Of a DNA stretch of 64,000 nucleotides, positions 44,706 through 54,866 are shown in pieces. How positions within the stretch are numbered: the first letter of the stretch is position 1; the number at the start of each line of letters is the position of its first letter. The position numbers and the translations under genes are program-made. Source of the DNA: Pseudolactococcus plantarum (GTDB taxonomy: Bacteria; Bacillota; Bacilli; Lactobacillales; Streptococcaceae); contig NZ_JXJX01000004.1 of the NCBI RefSeq assembly GCF_002441715.1, positions 1-64,000 of the forward strand, in the 5' to 3' direction. Below the pieces are notes generated by a model that saw nothing but the letters and a program-made list of their open reading frames with translations, had not been told where the DNA came from and searched no databases.

Positions 44706-46688
44706 TCACGCATCTATTTCGGTGACATCCAGTCGTTTGATTGGTACTCGTCTGCAATCTCCTATCACAAGTGGTGTTCGTTCAACTAATACCTCGCTAA
44801 ATTGAAGACCAAACCATTTTGCAGGTGTGACAGTAATTTGTCTGATTGCAAACTTTGTCTGCATAATAAATTTTGACCAAGCTGATATTTGAGCAGAATG
44901 TGATAATTCTTCGTTTAACATGACAAATCTAAAATCACCAACTTCTCTATTTTCAGAGACAGAGTAGATTTGCACTTGTTTTTCAATTTCACCACTGCTC
45001 ATCAAATCTGAGACGATTTGGCGTAAGAAGACATTCACTTCCTGACTGATCCTAAACCCAAGATAGAGTTTGACCATTACAACGTAATCAGTCCCTAGCG
45101 TATCAACTTCATATTCCTTAGTAAACGGTTCATCAGTGACAGACACATTCACAAACCAATACACATGTGCACGTTTTGGATTTTTATCCAAAATAGAATA
45201 TAAGATCGGTGCATCTATCTCATCTTCAGCCATGTATTTACTCAAATAAACGACATTTGTTTGTAAAAGTGGGAAACTAATATCATGTCTAAGCCTATCT
45301 AACTGCGGTAGATACTGACGTAATGATAAATGTTCCACTAGTCCATCTGTTATTTGACTACCCTTATACCAGATATACATGATTGCAATAATCAAAAGCG
45401 CAAGGATCACCGCGACATACCCACCATGAATAAACTTAACTAAACTAGATAGTAAGAAAATGACCTCAATAACTGTGAAAAATAAAGGTACTCCCATAGA
45501 AAATAAAGGATTGTATTTTTTTTGACGAAGATAATAATGTAATAAGAAGGTCGTCATCAGCATCGTAACAGTTATCGATAGCCCATAAGCAGCCTCCATT
45601 TTTGTCGATGATTGAAAGACTAAGACAACAATAGAGGTTGCAATCCATAAGATGAAATTAACCACTGGAATGTACTGTTGATTACGTGTTGTCCCTGGAT
45701 AGAGGACATGTAAACGAGGCAAAATCTTCAAGCGCATCGCTTCACTGACTAAGGTGAACGATCCTGTAATCAACGCTTGAGATGCAATAATAGCCGCAAG
45801 TGTCGCAAATACAATCGCTAAAGGCATCAAGGGATTTGCAATCATTTGGAAAAATGGATTCATTTCAGGGAATTGTCGGATATCTGTTTTAAGCAGATAA
45901 GCAACTTGACCAAAGTAGTTGACAATAAGACTCAGTTTGACATAAGGCCAACTAAGATGAATATTAGCTTTTCCTACGTGTCCCAAATCGCTATAAAGTG
46001 CTTCTGCACCTGTTGTGGCAAGAAAGACATTACCAAGAATAAATAACCCTAAATGATTATCTGGACTGGCAAGTAGCTTAAGCCCATAAATTGGATTCAA
46101 TGCTCTTAAGACACTCAAATCTTGTAACATATTGGCAAATCCTGACAATAATAAGAAAGTGAACCACATGAACATGATCGGACCAAATAATTTCCCTACG
46201 GTATCTGTCCCAAATCTCTGAAAACTAAATAAAATCAGTAATATGACTAGCGTGATAATCACGATAACATCTTGAGAATACCCAAACAGTTCCGTAAAAA
46301 TCGGTAGTGTCCTAAGCCCCTCTACCGCACTCGTCACAGTTACTGCTGGTGTTAATACACCATCTGCTAACAATGCCGCACCACCGATAATGGCTGGGAC
46401 AACTAAAAATTTACCAATAGGTCGGACAAGCGTATAAAGAGAGAAGATGCCACCCTCACCATTATTATCTGCTTGTAATGCAATCATCACATATTTGACC
46501 GTCGTCAATAAGGTAATGGTCCAAAAAATCAATGAGATACTACCAATTAAGAAAGACTCATTCACACGTCCGTGATTACCCTCAATCAGCCCTTTCATGA
46601 CGTAGAGGGGACTCGTACCGATATCTCCGTATACAATCCCCATGGCAATCAAAAGTCCTGCACTCGACCATTTTTTACTTTGTTTCAT
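44706..46688 (-). CDS. kup: Potassium uptake protein Kup
   Basis: Kup imports potassium with protons. This 660-residue protein has twelve membrane segments in its first 430 residues and a cytoplasmic C-terminal domain. The opening GLLIAMGIVYGDIGTSPLYVMKGL and the tract GEGGIFSLYTLVRPIGK are diagnostic. AAGGAAT precedes the ATG, with a long structured leader carrying a terminator between the promoter and the gene. That suggests control by attenuation. In lactococci Kup activity is also controlled by c-di-AMP. Confidence 0.95.
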   Translation of the reverse strand: MKQSKKWSSAGLLIAMGIVYGDIGTSPLYVMKGLIEGNHGRVNESFLIGSISLIFWTITLLTTVKYVMIALQADNNGEGGIFSLYTLVRPIGKFLVVPAIIGGAALLADGVLTPAVTVTSAVEGLRTLPIFTELFGYSQDVIVIITLVILLILFSFQRFGTDTVGKLFGPIMFMWFTFLLLSGFANMLQDLSVLRALNPIYGLKLLASPDNHLGLFILGNVFLATTGAEALYSDLGHVGKANIHLSWPYVKLSLIVNYFGQVAYLLKTDIRQFPEMNPFFQMIANPLMPLAIVFATLAAIIASQALITGSFTLVSEAMRLKILPRLHVLYPGTTRNQQYIPVVNFILWIATSIVVLVFQSSTKMEAAYGLSITVTMLMTTFLLHYYLRQKKYNPLFSMGVPLFFTVIEVIFLLSSLVKFIHGGYVAVILALLIIAIMYIWYKGSQITDGLVEHLSLRQYLPQLDRLRHDISFPLLQTNVVYLSKYMAEDEIDAPILYSILDKNPKRAHVYWFVNVSVTDEPFTKEYEVDTLGTDYVVMVKLYLGFRISQEVNVFLRQIVSDLMSSGEIEKQVQIYSVSENREVGDFRFVMLNEELSHSAQISAWSKFIMQTKFAIRQITVTPAKWFGLQFSEVLVERTPLVIGDCRRVPIKRLDVTEIDA

Positions 46689-46912
46689 TACTATTCCTTA
46701 CTTTCTTTCGAAAATTGCGCACAAAAAAAGACTTAAATGTTTCTACCATTTCTTTGCTTGATGAAATATAGAACACCTAAGTCTTGCAAATTAAGGATAA
46801 ACCAGTGATGATAGTCTCAATCACAGCATGTTGATTTATCCAGTCGTATACGACCTGCTACTCCCTTAAGTTCGGTAATAAAAGCGTTTTTACACCCTTA
46901 TACTTACTCGAT
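46689..46912 (-). ncRNA. Structured leader of kup with an intrinsic terminator
   Basis: Transcription is predicted from near 46912, giving about 224 nt before the kup ATG. The leader contains a palindromic hairpin GTCGTATACGAC, a long-range stem GGATAAATCA with TGGTTTATCC enclosing a GTGAT/ATCAC hairpin, and a terminator whose arms AAGACTTA and TAAGTCTT are followed by seven T. The ribosome-binding site lies past the terminator. This is riboswitch-like architecture. It does not show the conserved blocks of the ydaO c-di-AMP class, so the ligand is unknown. Confidence 0.65.
46722..46785 (-). terminator. Terminator within the kup leader
   Basis: AAGACTTA (46778-46785) pairs with TAAGTCTT (46728-46735), with further pairing inside, and is followed by seven T on the minus strand. 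It lies before the ribosome-binding site of kup. Confidence 0.7.
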
Positions 46913-46918
46913 AGCGTT

Positions 46919-46947
46919 ATTTTAACAGTATACTTAGTCCTTGTCAA
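46919..46947 (-). promoter_or_regulatory. Promoter of kup
   Basis: On the minus strand a consensus TTGACA and TAAAAT, extended by TGT, are separated by 17 bp. Confidence 0.75.
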
Positions 46948-47081
46948 GAAAAAAACTAATATTTTTCTCTTTTTTTATACTTTTTCACTAATTTTCTGAA
47001 AAATTTCAGATATTAGTCATTTATTTATTATCACCTAATGTTAGCAGCATTTAACGCCTGACTAACTCATTGGTTGATCAC

Positions 47082-48374
47082 TTATAAACCAATACGATCA
47101 AATACTTCATCAACACGACTTGCATAATAAGTCGGATCAAATAACTCATCGATTTCTGCTTCTGATAAAACTGACATCACTTTGTCATCAGACAATAGTT
47201 GTGGTTTAAAATCTACTTGATTATCCCAAGAATAAGCAGTCTTAGGTTGCACCAAATCATAGGCTTCTTCTCTTGTCATGCCTTTTTCAATCAAGGTTAA
47301 CATCACACGTTGGCTATAAATCAGACCAAATGTACTATTCATGTTACGCACCATATTTTCAGGGAAAACAGTCAAATTCTTAACAATGTTACCAAAACGA
47401 TTTAACATGTAGTTCAGTAAAATCGTCGTATCAGGTGTGATGATACGCTCAGCAGAACTATGTGAGATATCACGTTCATGCCACAATGCAATATTTTCAA
47501 ATGCAGTTACTGCATGACCACGAACGACACGCGCTAATCCAGTCATATTTTCAGAACCGATTGGATTACGTTTATGTGGCATAGCAGAGCTTCCTTTTTG
47601 ACCTTTTGCAAAGAATTCTTCTACTTCTCTTTGCTCAGATTTTTGAAGACCGCGAATTTCTGTTGCCATACGCTCGATAGAGGTTGCAATAATTGCTAAA
47701 GTTGAAAAATATTCAGCATGCAAATCTCTTGGTAACACTTGCGTTGAAATTTCTTGCGCTCTGATGCCTAGTTTTTCAGTTACATAGGCTTCAACAAAGG
47801 GGGGAATATTGGCAAAATTACCAACAGCACCTGAAATTTTACCTGCTTCTACACCTTTAGCAGCGTGTTCGAAACGCTCGATATTACGCTTCATTTCAGA
47901 GTACCAAGTCGCAAGTTTTAATCCAAAAGTAGTCGGCTCAGCATGAACACCATGTGTACGTCCCATCATAATCGTAAACTTATGTTCACGTGCTTTATCA
48001 GCTATAATGTCTGTGAATCTAGCTAAATCTTCACGCAAAATGTCGTTAGCTTGTTTAAACAAATAACCATAGGCTGTATCTACAACATCGGTAGATGTTA
48101 ATCCATAATGTACCCATTTGCGTTCTTCGCCAAGACTTTCAGATACAGATCTTGTAAAAGCAACTACATCATGACGTGTTTCTTTTTCGATTTCTAAAAT
48201 ACGCGCAACATCAAACGTTGCATGCTCACGAATTAATGCCACATCTTCTTTAGGAATTTCACCGAGTTCAGCCCATGCTTCATCAGCTAATATTTCAACT
48301 TCTAACCAAGCTTGATACTTGTTTTCTTCAGTCCAAATAGCAGACATTTCTGGACGCGAATAACGTTCTAACAT
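47082..48374 (-). CDS. purB: Adenylosuccinate lyase
   Basis: PurB acts twice in purine synthesis: it releases fumarate from SAICAR and from adenylosuccinate. This 430-residue protein has the fumarase/aspartase signature [15 protein letters not shown] near residue 263 and the [11 protein letters not shown] region near 141. AAAAGGA precedes the ATG. It is last in a purD-purE-purK-purB group, separated from purK by 138 bp that hold a palindrome TGTTCA-A-TGAACA but no clear terminator. Confidence 0.95.
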   Translation of the reverse strand: MLERYSRPEMSAIWTEENKYQAWLEVEILADEAWAELGEIPKEDVALIREHATFDVARILEIEKETRHDVVAFTRSVSESLGEERKWVHYGLTSTDVVDTAYGYLFKQANDILREDLARFTDIIADKAREHKFTIMMGRTHGVHAEPTTFGLKLATWYSEMKRNIERFEHAAKGVEAGKISGAVGNFANIPPFVEAYVTEKLGIRAQEISTQVLPRDLHAEYFSTLAIIATSIERMATEIRGLQKSEQREVEEFFAKGQKGSSAMPHKRNPIGSENMTGLARVVRGHAVTAFENIALWHERDISHSSAERIITPDTTILLNYMLNRFGNIVKNLTVFPENMVRNMNSTFGLIYSQRVMLTLIEKGMTREEAYDLVQPKTAYSWDNQVDFKPQLLSDDKVMSVLSEAEIDELFDPTYYASRVDEVFDRIGL

Positions 48375-48512
48375 GTTTAATTTATTCCTTTTCTTTTTTA
48401 AAATTGTTCATTGAACACAGGTTTAGCCCTCAATAGCAAGTGATCAGATGACATTAACATTTGTCAGTTACTTGTCGTCATCTTCTAACGTAAGGAGCTT
48501 AGTTTATCATAC

Positions 48513-49592
48513 TCATAAACTAATCGTATAATCATCTGTCAAAACTGTCACATGACCCATTTTACGATTTTCCTTTGCTTCAATTTTACCATATAAATGT
48601 AGATGTGTGCTGGTGTTATCTTGTGCAAATTTAGCAGCGGCTGCCATATCTTGTCCCAACACTTGAAGCATGATTGCAGGTGATTGTAAGACTACTTTGG
48701 GTAAGTCTTGTCCCAAAACACCACGGATATGCAAGTCAAATTGAGAAAAATCACAAGCTTCAATCGTGGCATGCCCTGAGTTATGTGGTCTTGGAGCTAT
48801 CTCATTCACTAAAATATCATGCTGCGTGACAAACATTTCGATACACATGGTACCTGCTAATTTCATTTTTTCAGCAATCGTTAATGCAATTTGACGCGCT
48901 TCTTTCTCTAGATAAGGTGAAATCCTTGCAGGCATGATCGTCTTATCCAAGATATTATTTTTATGTTGATTTTCACAAGTTGGAAATACAGAAAATGCTG
49001 TCCCGTTTCCAGATACAATCACCGAAATTTCTTTTAGATAGTCAACATACGATTCAGCAACACAGGCATGAGCCGCTGAAAGCTCGCGTGCGGCAGTCAA
49101 ATCTGCTGCTTTCTCAACAACGACCTGACCATGACCATCATAGCCACCTGTTGCTGTTTTAACCACATGCTTAATTGACAAATCAAGTGCCTCTAAATCT
49201 TCCGGTGTGTTCACCACAATATAAGGCGCAACTTTAATGCCAGCTTCTACTAGAAATGCTTTTTCTAAAATACGATTTTGTGAAATGCGCAATAAATCTA
49301 GGCCCTGAGGTAATTTAGCTTCATAAGGTGCTAAAGCATCAGCTGAAACATTTTCAAATTCATAAGTTAAAATATCTGCCTGTTCCACCAGTTCAGCAAT
49401 TGCTTGTTGATCATCATATTTAGCGACAATCTGTTTGGCAACGTGTGATGCTGGACAAGTTTCATCAGGATCAAGGACAATGACTTTATATCCCATATAA
49501 ATAGCAGAAATTGCCATCATCTGTCCTAGTTGACCACCACCTATAATCCCTATCGTTTTGATATCTGATAATTTCTCAGTCAAGTTGATCAC
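48513..49592 (-). CDS. purK: 5-(carboxyamino)imidazole ribonucleotide synthase
   Basis: PurK carboxylates AIR using ATP and bicarbonate, supplying PurE. This 359-residue ATP-grasp enzyme opens with the nucleotide fold [13 protein letters not shown] and contains [15 protein letters not shown] and the metal-binding [13 protein letters not shown]. The start is GTG 49592, overlapping purE by 17 bp, or a TTG three codons later. It is cotranscribed with purE. Length and motifs are standard. Confidence 0.93.
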   Translation of the reverse strand: MINLTEKLSDIKTIGIIGGGQLGQMMAISAIYMGYKVIVLDPDETCPASHVAKQIVAKYDDQQAIAELVEQADILTYEFENVSADALAPYEAKLPQGLDLLRISQNRILEKAFLVEAGIKVAPYIVVNTPEDLEALDLSIKHVVKTATGGYDGHGQVVVEKAADLTAARELSAAHACVAESYVDYLKEISVIVSGNGTAFSVFPTCENQHKNNILDKTIMPARISPYLEKEARQIALTIAEKMKLAGTMCIEMFVTQHDILVNEIAPRPHNSGHATIEACDFSQFDLHIRGVLGQDLPKVVLQSPAIMLQVLGQDMAAAAKFAQDNTSTHLHLYGKIEAKENRKMGHVTVLTDDYTISL

Positions 49593-50070
49593 TACTTTCT
49601 ATCGCTATGCGTGCTTGTTCTTCTCGAAATTTCTCTAAACGTTGTGTTAACGCTTCATCTGAAAGCGTTAATATTTGTAAAGCATACAAGCCAGCATTCT
49701 GTGCGCCAGCCTCACCTATAGACATGGTCGCAACTGGTACACCACCAGGCATCTGCACGATAGATAGCAGCGAATCTACACCGTTTAATGTCCGTGATTT
49801 AACAGGTACACCGATCACAGGTAAAGTTGTTTTGGCTGCAATCATCCCGGGTAGATGTGCTGCACCACCAGCACCAGCAATAATGACTTGAATGCCTCGT
49901 GCGCGTGCTTCTTCTGCAAATTTAAACATCAAATCTGGTGTTCTATGTGCAGAAACTACTTTTTTCTCATAAGGCATCCCAAATAAGTCTAGGACATCTG
50001 CCGCACGTTTCATCGTTTCCCAGTCAGATTTACTTCCCATGACGATTGCTACTTTAGCTTGGTTAAACAT
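49576..50070 (-). CDS. purE: N5-carboxyaminoimidazole ribonucleotide mutase
   Basis: PurE moves the carboxylate made by PurK to give CAIR. This 164-residue class I protein has the motif [17 protein letters not shown] near residues 7-23 and the conserved [10 protein letters not shown]. It overlaps purD by 8 bp and purK by 17 bp, as in a tight operon. It forms an octamer in known structures. Confidence 0.94.
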   Translation of the reverse strand: MFNQAKVAIVMGSKSDWETMKRAADVLDLFGMPYEKKVVSAHRTPDLMFKFAEEARARGIQVIIAGAGGAAHLPGMIAAKTTLPVIGVPVKSRTLNGVDSLLSIVQMPGGVPVATMSIGEAGAQNAGLYALQILTLSDEALTQRLEKFREEQARIAIESSDQLD

Positions 50071-51316
50071 GTGCTTTATCTCCTATATCGTTCCTATAAA
50101 AAAGTCCTGTTGTCTCTTGTGTTGCTAATGTTGTATAGATCGCTTCTTGGGCTTTGCTTACTGTATCAGCAGTTGTTGCAAGTAGATATACACGACCGCC
50201 ACTTGTGACAAGTTGGTTCTCATTATCTGTTGCGACACCTGCGTAATAAGTGATCATCTCACCACTTGTTTTTGAAGGGATACGAGCACCTTTAGCATAG
50301 TCTCCAGGATAGCCTTCTGATGCCACGACCACACCTAAAGTAACACCGCTCGTCAACCAGGTAAAGTTAGGGACTTTATCAGTTAACAATTCAAGCATAT
50401 TAACAGCAAAATCAGAGGTCAATCGTGGGAGAATGACTTGCGTTTCTGGATCACCAAACCTAGCATTAAACTCAATCACTTTTGGGCCATCTTTTGTTAA
50501 AATCAACCCAGCATAAAGGATACCTGTGTAGGGGCGGCCTTCTTTGATCATCCCATTAACAACTGGTTTTATGATTGTCTCAACTGCCTCATCTACCATA
50601 GATTGAGCGAGATGAGGTACTGGAGAGTATGCACCCATTCCACCTGTATTCGGTCCTTTATCTCCATCGTAAGCTCGCTTGTGATCTTGAGCTGTCGGCA
50701 TAATATAAAACTTATCATCTTTGACAAAGGCAAATAAAGAAAACTCCTCGCCGTCAAGAAATTCTTCTACAATCACGCGAGATTTCCCAAACTTGTTATT
50801 AGTTAAGATATCTCGAGTAAAGTCAATCGCCTCATCAACTGTTTCGGCAACTAATACACCTTTTCCTAGTGCTAGTCCATCAGCTTTGATGACAATAGGG
50901 GCACTTTTTGAGGCGATGTAGCTAACAGCTTCATCAATATCACTAAATGTTTGATGCTCAGCAGTCGGTACTTGATACCGATTCATGATAGATTTAGCGT
51001 AATCTTTTGACCACTCTAATTCTGCTGCAGCCTGAGTTGGACCAAAAATGAGTAGACCAGCTGCTTGGAATGCATCCACAATCCCTGCCGCCAACGCATC
51101 ATCTGGACCAACAAATGTATAGGTTATCTCCTGTTCTTTGGCAAAGTTAATCAAAGCGTCGTGTTCTGAAATGCTAATCTCAACTGTGTCGATGCCATCG
51201 AGTTCCATCCCTGGATTACCTGGTGCTGCATAAACTGTCGTGACGTCACTGCTTTCAAGAAGTTTCTTTGCGATGGCATGTTCTCGCCCACCAGACCCTA
51301 TTACAAGTAATTTCAA
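50063..51316 (-). CDS. purD: Phosphoribosylamine-glycine ligase
   Basis: PurD joins glycine to phosphoribosylamine with ATP, the second step of purine synthesis. This 417-residue ATP-grasp enzyme opens [17 protein letters not shown] and contains the ATP-binding [13 protein letters not shown] and [17 protein letters not shown]. The start is TTG, with AGAGGATAAC upstream. It heads the purine group here; purH, usually before it, is not adjacent. A PurBox lies about 76 bp before the predicted transcription start. Confidence 0.95.
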   Translation of the reverse strand: MKLLVIGSGGREHAIAKKLLESSDVTTVYAAPGNPGMELDGIDTVEISISEHDALINFAKEQEITYTFVGPDDALAAGIVDAFQAAGLLIFGPTQAAAELEWSKDYAKSIMNRYQVPTAEHQTFSDIDEAVSYIASKSAPIVIKADGLALGKGVLVAETVDEAIDFTRDILTNNKFGKSRVIVEEFLDGEEFSLFAFVKDDKFYIMPTAQDHKRAYDGDKGPNTGGMGAYSPVPHLAQSMVDEAVETIIKPVVNGMIKEGRPYTGILYAGLILTKDGPKVIEFNARFGDPETQVILPRLTSDFAVNMLELLTDKVPNFTWLTSGVTLGVVVASEGYPGDYAKGARIPSKTSGEMITYYAGVATDNENQLVTSGGRVYLLATTADTVSKAQEAIYTTLATQETTGLFYRNDIGDKAHV

Positions 51317-51346
51317 TTTGTTATCCTCTTTATACTATTTTGTTTT

Positions 51347-51352
51347 ATTCTA
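51347..51352 (-). promoter_or_regulatory. -10 box of the purD promoter
   Basis: On the minus strand TAGAAT is extended by TGA. Transcription would start near 51340. Confidence 0.6.
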
Positions 51353-51387
51353 TCATTATTTCAAAACAAGACGATAGAATACCAAAC

Positions 51388-51423
51388 AAAAAACCTAGTT
51401 TACACATTAAACGTTCGGTTTTT
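51388..51423 (-). terminator. Terminator of dprA
   Basis: On the minus strand AAAACC and GTTTA pair with TAAAC and GGTTTT around ATGTG, with unpaired GAAC and TA bulges, followed by a T-run. The 5' arm contains the PurBox. Confidence 0.55.
51410..51422 (-). promoter_or_regulatory. PurBox for the activator PurR, upstream of purD
   Basis: On the minus strand AAAACCGAACGTT matches the lactococcal PurBox AWWWCCGAACWWT at 12 of 13 positions. Its centre is 76 bp upstream of the predicted purD start, the spacing known for PurR-activated promoters in L. lactis. Confidence 0.75.
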
Positions 51424-51486
51424 ATCGTATCAATTCACGACTCATGTTAACACTTCAAGTAGATAACGCATCAGGACATGCCAGCC

Positions 51487-52347
51487 TCACAGATATTCTG
51501 TTAATATATCTTGACCTTGATAGACGAGTTTAGCACCTTGTTGAATCAAACGATGACAACCATCAGATCGTCCGTCAGTGATGTCACCTGGAATAGCAAA
51601 AACATCTCGCCCTTCTGCCACGGCATATTCACAAGTTATCAAACTTCCTGATCTGATCTTAGCTTCAGTCACGACAACACCTCTAGATAACCCAGCAATC
51701 ACACGATTTCTTTCAGGAAAATGATATTTGAGTGCTTGTTCACCAGAGCTATATTCACTCAGAACCAGATGATTTTTGCTGATATATGTTTGTAGTTGTT
51801 TATTTTCTTTAGGGTAGTGTACATCAAGCCCTGTACCTATCACAGCGATCGTTTTCCCACCATTTTTAATAGCAGAAACATGACACGCCGTATCAATGCC
51901 TCTGGCTAATCCACTAATAATGACAAATTTATTGTTTAATTCTTTAATCACTTTTTGGACACTTGAGATACCAGTCATACTGCAAGAACGACTGCCTACA
52001 AATCCTAATTTTTCATACCTCAAAAGACTGATATCACCTTGGTAAAACAGCAAGACAGGGGGATTATAACTTTCTTTTAGATACGTGGGATAGTGAAGAT
52101 CTAAGATAGAAATTGATGGGAATTGTAAAAAACACTTGCGAGTATGCTTTAAATCTAGTTGGCGAAACTTCTCCCAAAATAATGCTTTATGTCGCATATT
52201 AGCTTGTCTGATAAACTTTGGTAACAGCAGTAATAGATTTTCAGATGAAAACTCCGTTTTATTTACCAAAATAAAAACCAAGAACCGGTTGATAAAGAGA
52301 TTACTCATCCCTGCTTGCTTCAATCGAAATAAGTCAAAATTAGTCAT
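51487..52347 (-). CDS. dprA: DNA processing protein DprA
   Basis: DprA protects incoming single-stranded DNA during natural transformation and loads RecA. This 286-residue protein has an N-terminal region (about 1-85) and the Rossmann fold core with GSRSCSMTG, SGLARGIDTACH, AVIGTGLDVHYP and VVTEAKIRSGSLITCEYA. The start is ATG 52347, with GAGAGGA 9 nt upstream; a longer frame runs into the cdd terminator. It lies between cdd and purD rather than next to topA as in many relatives. Confidence 0.92.
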   Translation of the reverse strand: MTNFDLFRLKQAGMSNLFINRFLVFILVNKTEFSSENLLLLLPKFIRQANMRHKALFWEKFRQLDLKHTRKCFLQFPSISILDLHYPTYLKESYNPPVLLFYQGDISLLRYEKLGFVGSRSCSMTGISSVQKVIKELNNKFVIISGLARGIDTACHVSAIKNGGKTIAVIGTGLDVHYPKENKQLQTYISKNHLVLSEYSSGEQALKYHFPERNRVIAGLSRGVVVTEAKIRSGSLITCEYAVAEGRDVFAIPGDITDGRSDGCHRLIQQGAKLVYQGQDILTEYL

Positions 52348-52374
52348 GGTACCATCCTCTCTCTTTTTAATACG

Positions 52375-52407
52375 AAAAAAAAGCCACAATCACTTGTAGC
52401 TTTTTTT
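52375..52407 (-). terminator. Terminator of the pdp-deoC-cdd operon
   Basis: On the minus strand AAAAAGCTACAA pairs with TTGTGGCTTTTT around loop GTGA, followed by further T residues. Confidence 0.8.
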
Positions 52408-52410
52408 CAA

Positions 52411-52803
52411 TCACGTCAAATTTTTAAAGTGATAAGGTAATAACTCCCCAACAGTTGTCTTTTTAACATCACCAGTTTTCGAAAATAACCAAACTGGCAT
52501 CTCATCAGGACAAAACTCTGTCAGAACCTGACGGCAAGCACCACACGGTGATATCGGCTCATCTGTTTCACCATAAATACCAATCATTTCAAATGTTTTA
52601 ACACCGCTAGAAACCGCATTAAAGATAGCTGTACGTTCTGCACAGTTAGTTAAACCAAAACTAGCATTTTCGATATTACAGCCTTGAAAAACTTGGCCAT
52701 TTTTAGTGACCAAAGCAGCACCTACTGGAAAGTTTGAGTAAGGGACATAGGCAGTAGCAGAAGCCTCTCTAGCCTGTTTAAAAAGTTCAGTATCCTCCAG
52801 CAT
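52411..52803 (-). CDS. cdd: Cytidine deaminase
   Basis: Cdd converts cytidine and deoxycytidine to uridine forms for salvage. This 130-residue enzyme has the zinc-binding NCAERTAIF and PCGACRQVL motifs with catalytic Glu in CAE. It overlaps deoC by 17 bp and ends the salvage operon at a terminator. The bmp-type lipoprotein gene that follows cdd in many streptococci is absent here. Confidence 0.95.
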   Translation of the reverse strand: MLEDTELFKQAREASATAYVPYSNFPVGAALVTKNGQVFQGCNIENASFGLTNCAERTAIFNAVSSGVKTFEMIGIYGETDEPISPCGACRQVLTEFCPDEMPVWLFSKTGDVKKTTVGELLPYHFKNLT

Positions 52804-53452
52804 CAGCTATGTTTCCTTTCATAATATCTACACCATTAGACGTACCAAGTCGTGTTGCACCAGCCGCAATCATTGCTTCTGCATCCGCAATCGAGCGAAC
52901 ACCACCAGATGCTTTAACACCCATATCTGGCCCAACAGTTTTACGCATTAGTTTAATATCATCAATCGTTGCACCAGCAGTAGAAAACCCTGTAGATGTT
53001 TTGACAAAATCTGCACCCGCTTTTACTGCTGATTGACAAGCTTGTACTTTTTCTTCGTCAGTTAGTAGAGAAGTTTCTATAATCACTTTAGTCGTCACAC
53101 CATCTGCTGCTGCGACAACTGCTGCGATATCTGAGGCTACTAAATCCCAATTACCAGCTTTTGCTGCGCCGATGTTGATCACCATATCGACTTCATCTGC
53201 ACCATTTTTAATGGCTTCACTAGCTTCGTATGCTTTTACAACTGATGTATTAGCACCTAGAGGAAAGCCAATAACAGTACACACTTTAACATCATTATCA
53301 GCTAGTTTTTGTGCTGCATAAGCTACCCATGTCGGGTTAATACACACACTCATAAAGTCATATTGAATTGCTTCATCGATGATTTGTTGTACTTTTTCTT
53401 GTGTCGTATCTGCTTTTAAGACAGTATGGTCAATATATTTATTTAAAGTCAT
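52787..53452 (-). CDS. deoC: Deoxyribose-phosphate aldolase
   Basis: DeoC splits deoxyribose-5-phosphate into glyceraldehyde-3-phosphate and acetaldehyde. This 221-residue class I aldolase has the Schiff-base lysine in the FVKTSTGF segment, with the conserved GVKASGGVR near residue 181. It overlaps pdp by 4 bp and cdd by 17 bp. The gene order pdp-deoC-cdd makes a complete pyrimidine nucleoside catabolic set. Confidence 0.95.
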   Translation of the reverse strand: MTLNKYIDHTVLKADTTQEKVQQIIDEAIQYDFMSVCINPTWVAYAAQKLADNDVKVCTVIGFPLGANTSVVKAYEASEAIKNGADEVDMVINIGAAKAGNWDLVASDIAAVVAAADGVTTKVIIETSLLTDEEKVQACQSAVKAGADFVKTSTGFSTAGATIDDIKLMRKTVGPDMGVKASGGVRSIADAEAMIAAGATRLGTSNGVDIMKGNIADAGGY

Positions 53453-54738
53453 TTTATAATCTCCACTATTTCTTTAATACTAATTTTCTCTTCTGTGATC
53501 TCAATCGCGCCAAGCATCACATTAATTTCTGTTGTGACATCAAAAGATGCTTTATTATAGACAATCTCAAAAAGTGGTTCTCCTTCACTAACTTGATCAC
53601 CTATTTTTTTAAAGAGTCTAACGCCAGCATCTAAGTCTAAAACATCTGATTTAACTGAACGTCCTGCTCCTGCTCGCATGGCAAGATGTCCTGCTACTAG
53701 CGCATCAAAAGACTTAATATAACCAGTTTTAGGGCTTAAAACAGTTTTTGAAAAGGCTGTAGGATGAATAGGATGTGCCACAAGCTCGTCAAAATCGCCA
53801 TCTTGCGATTGGATCATTTCTTTAAATTTTTCGAGAGCTGCTCCATTTGATAAATGTGCTAATATCTCATCGATTGTTTTAGTCACACCACCTAGTGACA
53901 GCATAATCTGTGCTAACTCGGCGATAAACACTTTAAGATCATCTCGGCCACCACCTTGTAGGACTGATAAGCTTTCAGCGATTTCTAGGCGATTACCGAT
54001 CGTTTCCCCAAGAGGTTGTCGCATATCTGTGATGACAGCAACAGTTTTACGCCCTACCGCATTCCCTAACTCAACCATCGTTTTAGCCAATACACGCGCA
54101 TCAGCTATGTTTTTCATAAAGGCACCAGTGCCCACTGTGACATCGAGTAAAATCGCGTCACTACCCGCAGCGATTTTTTTAGACATGATTGAACTCGCAA
54201 TCAAAGGAATAATATCAACGGTCGCTGTGACATCACGCAAAGCATATAATAACTTGTCTGCTTTAACTAACTCATCTGACTGACCAATGACAGAGATACC
54301 AATCTCTTTTACTTGGCTGACAAATGCTGCTTGTGTGCGTTCAACTTGATAGCCGTGTATACTTTCCAACTTATCGATCGTACCACCCGTGTGACCAAGT
54401 CCTCGACCGCTCATCTTAGCTACTGGTACACCAAAACTAGCTACTAAAGGCGCTAAAATCAACGTAACCTTATCGCCAACACCACCAGTTGAGTGTTTAT
54501 CGACTTTGATACCTGGGATAGACGACAAATCTATTTGGTGTCCTGTTTCGACCATTGCCATCGTTAAATCAGCAATTTCTTGCATCTCCATGCCTTGAAA
54601 ATAAACAGCCATCGCCCAAGCAGCCATCTGATAATCTGGAATTTCTCCCTTAGCATAACCCTCTATCATCCAAGTTGTTTCAGACTTGGTAAGTACACCA
54701 TTATCACGTTTTTTTTGGATAATATCGACCATTCTCAT
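53449..54738 (-). CDS. pdp: Pyrimidine-nucleoside phosphorylase
   Basis: Pdp cleaves thymidine, uridine and deoxyuridine with phosphate. This 429-residue protein has the family signature [20 protein letters not shown] near residues 107-126 and [10 protein letters not shown] near 80. The start was set at ATG 54738, with AGGAGA 7 nt upstream, since the longer frame lacks a signal. A TGC-TATAAT promoter lies about 60 bp upstream. It heads the pdp-deoC-cdd operon. Confidence 0.94.
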   Translation of the reverse strand: MRMVDIIQKKRDNGVLTKSETTWMIEGYAKGEIPDYQMAAWAMAVYFQGMEMQEIADLTMAMVETGHQIDLSSIPGIKVDKHSTGGVGDKVTLILAPLVASFGVPVAKMSGRGLGHTGGTIDKLESIHGYQVERTQAAFVSQVKEIGISVIGQSDELVKADKLLYALRDVTATVDIIPLIASSIMSKKIAAGSDAILLDVTVGTGAFMKNIADARVLAKTMVELGNAVGRKTVAVITDMRQPLGETIGNRLEIAESLSVLQGGGRDDLKVFIAELAQIMLSLGGVTKTIDEILAHLSNGAALEKFKEMIQSQDGDFDELVAHPIHPTAFSKTVLSPKTGYIKSFDALVAGHLAMRAGAGRSVKSDVLDLDAGVRLFKKIGDQVSEGEPLFEIVYNKASFDVTTEINVMLGAIEITEEKISIKEIVEIIK

Positions 54739-54810
54739 GTTAAGTTCTCCTAGCGCTGTATTCTGACTACTTATACTATTATCATTGCTCTTTCTATTAT
54801 AGCATACAGC

Positions 54811-54863
54811 AAAAAAAATACGACTGGTGAGATAATGCATCCATCACTATCTCATCAGTCGTC
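54811..54863. terminator. Terminator of the signal-peptidase-like gene
   Basis: On the minus strand a 15-bp stem (ACGACTGATGAGATA with TATCTCACCAGTCGT, two mismatches) is followed by eight T. Confidence 0.85.
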
Positions 54864-54866
54864 TAT

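Noticed and set aside
46689-46912. ydaO-type c-di-AMP riboswitch
   Set aside because: The kup leader lacks the conserved blocks of that class, so I did not name it.
48375-48512. Second PurBox or terminator before purB
   Set aside because: Only a TGTTCA-A-TGAACA palindrome and a GATGAC/GTCATC pair without a T-run were found.
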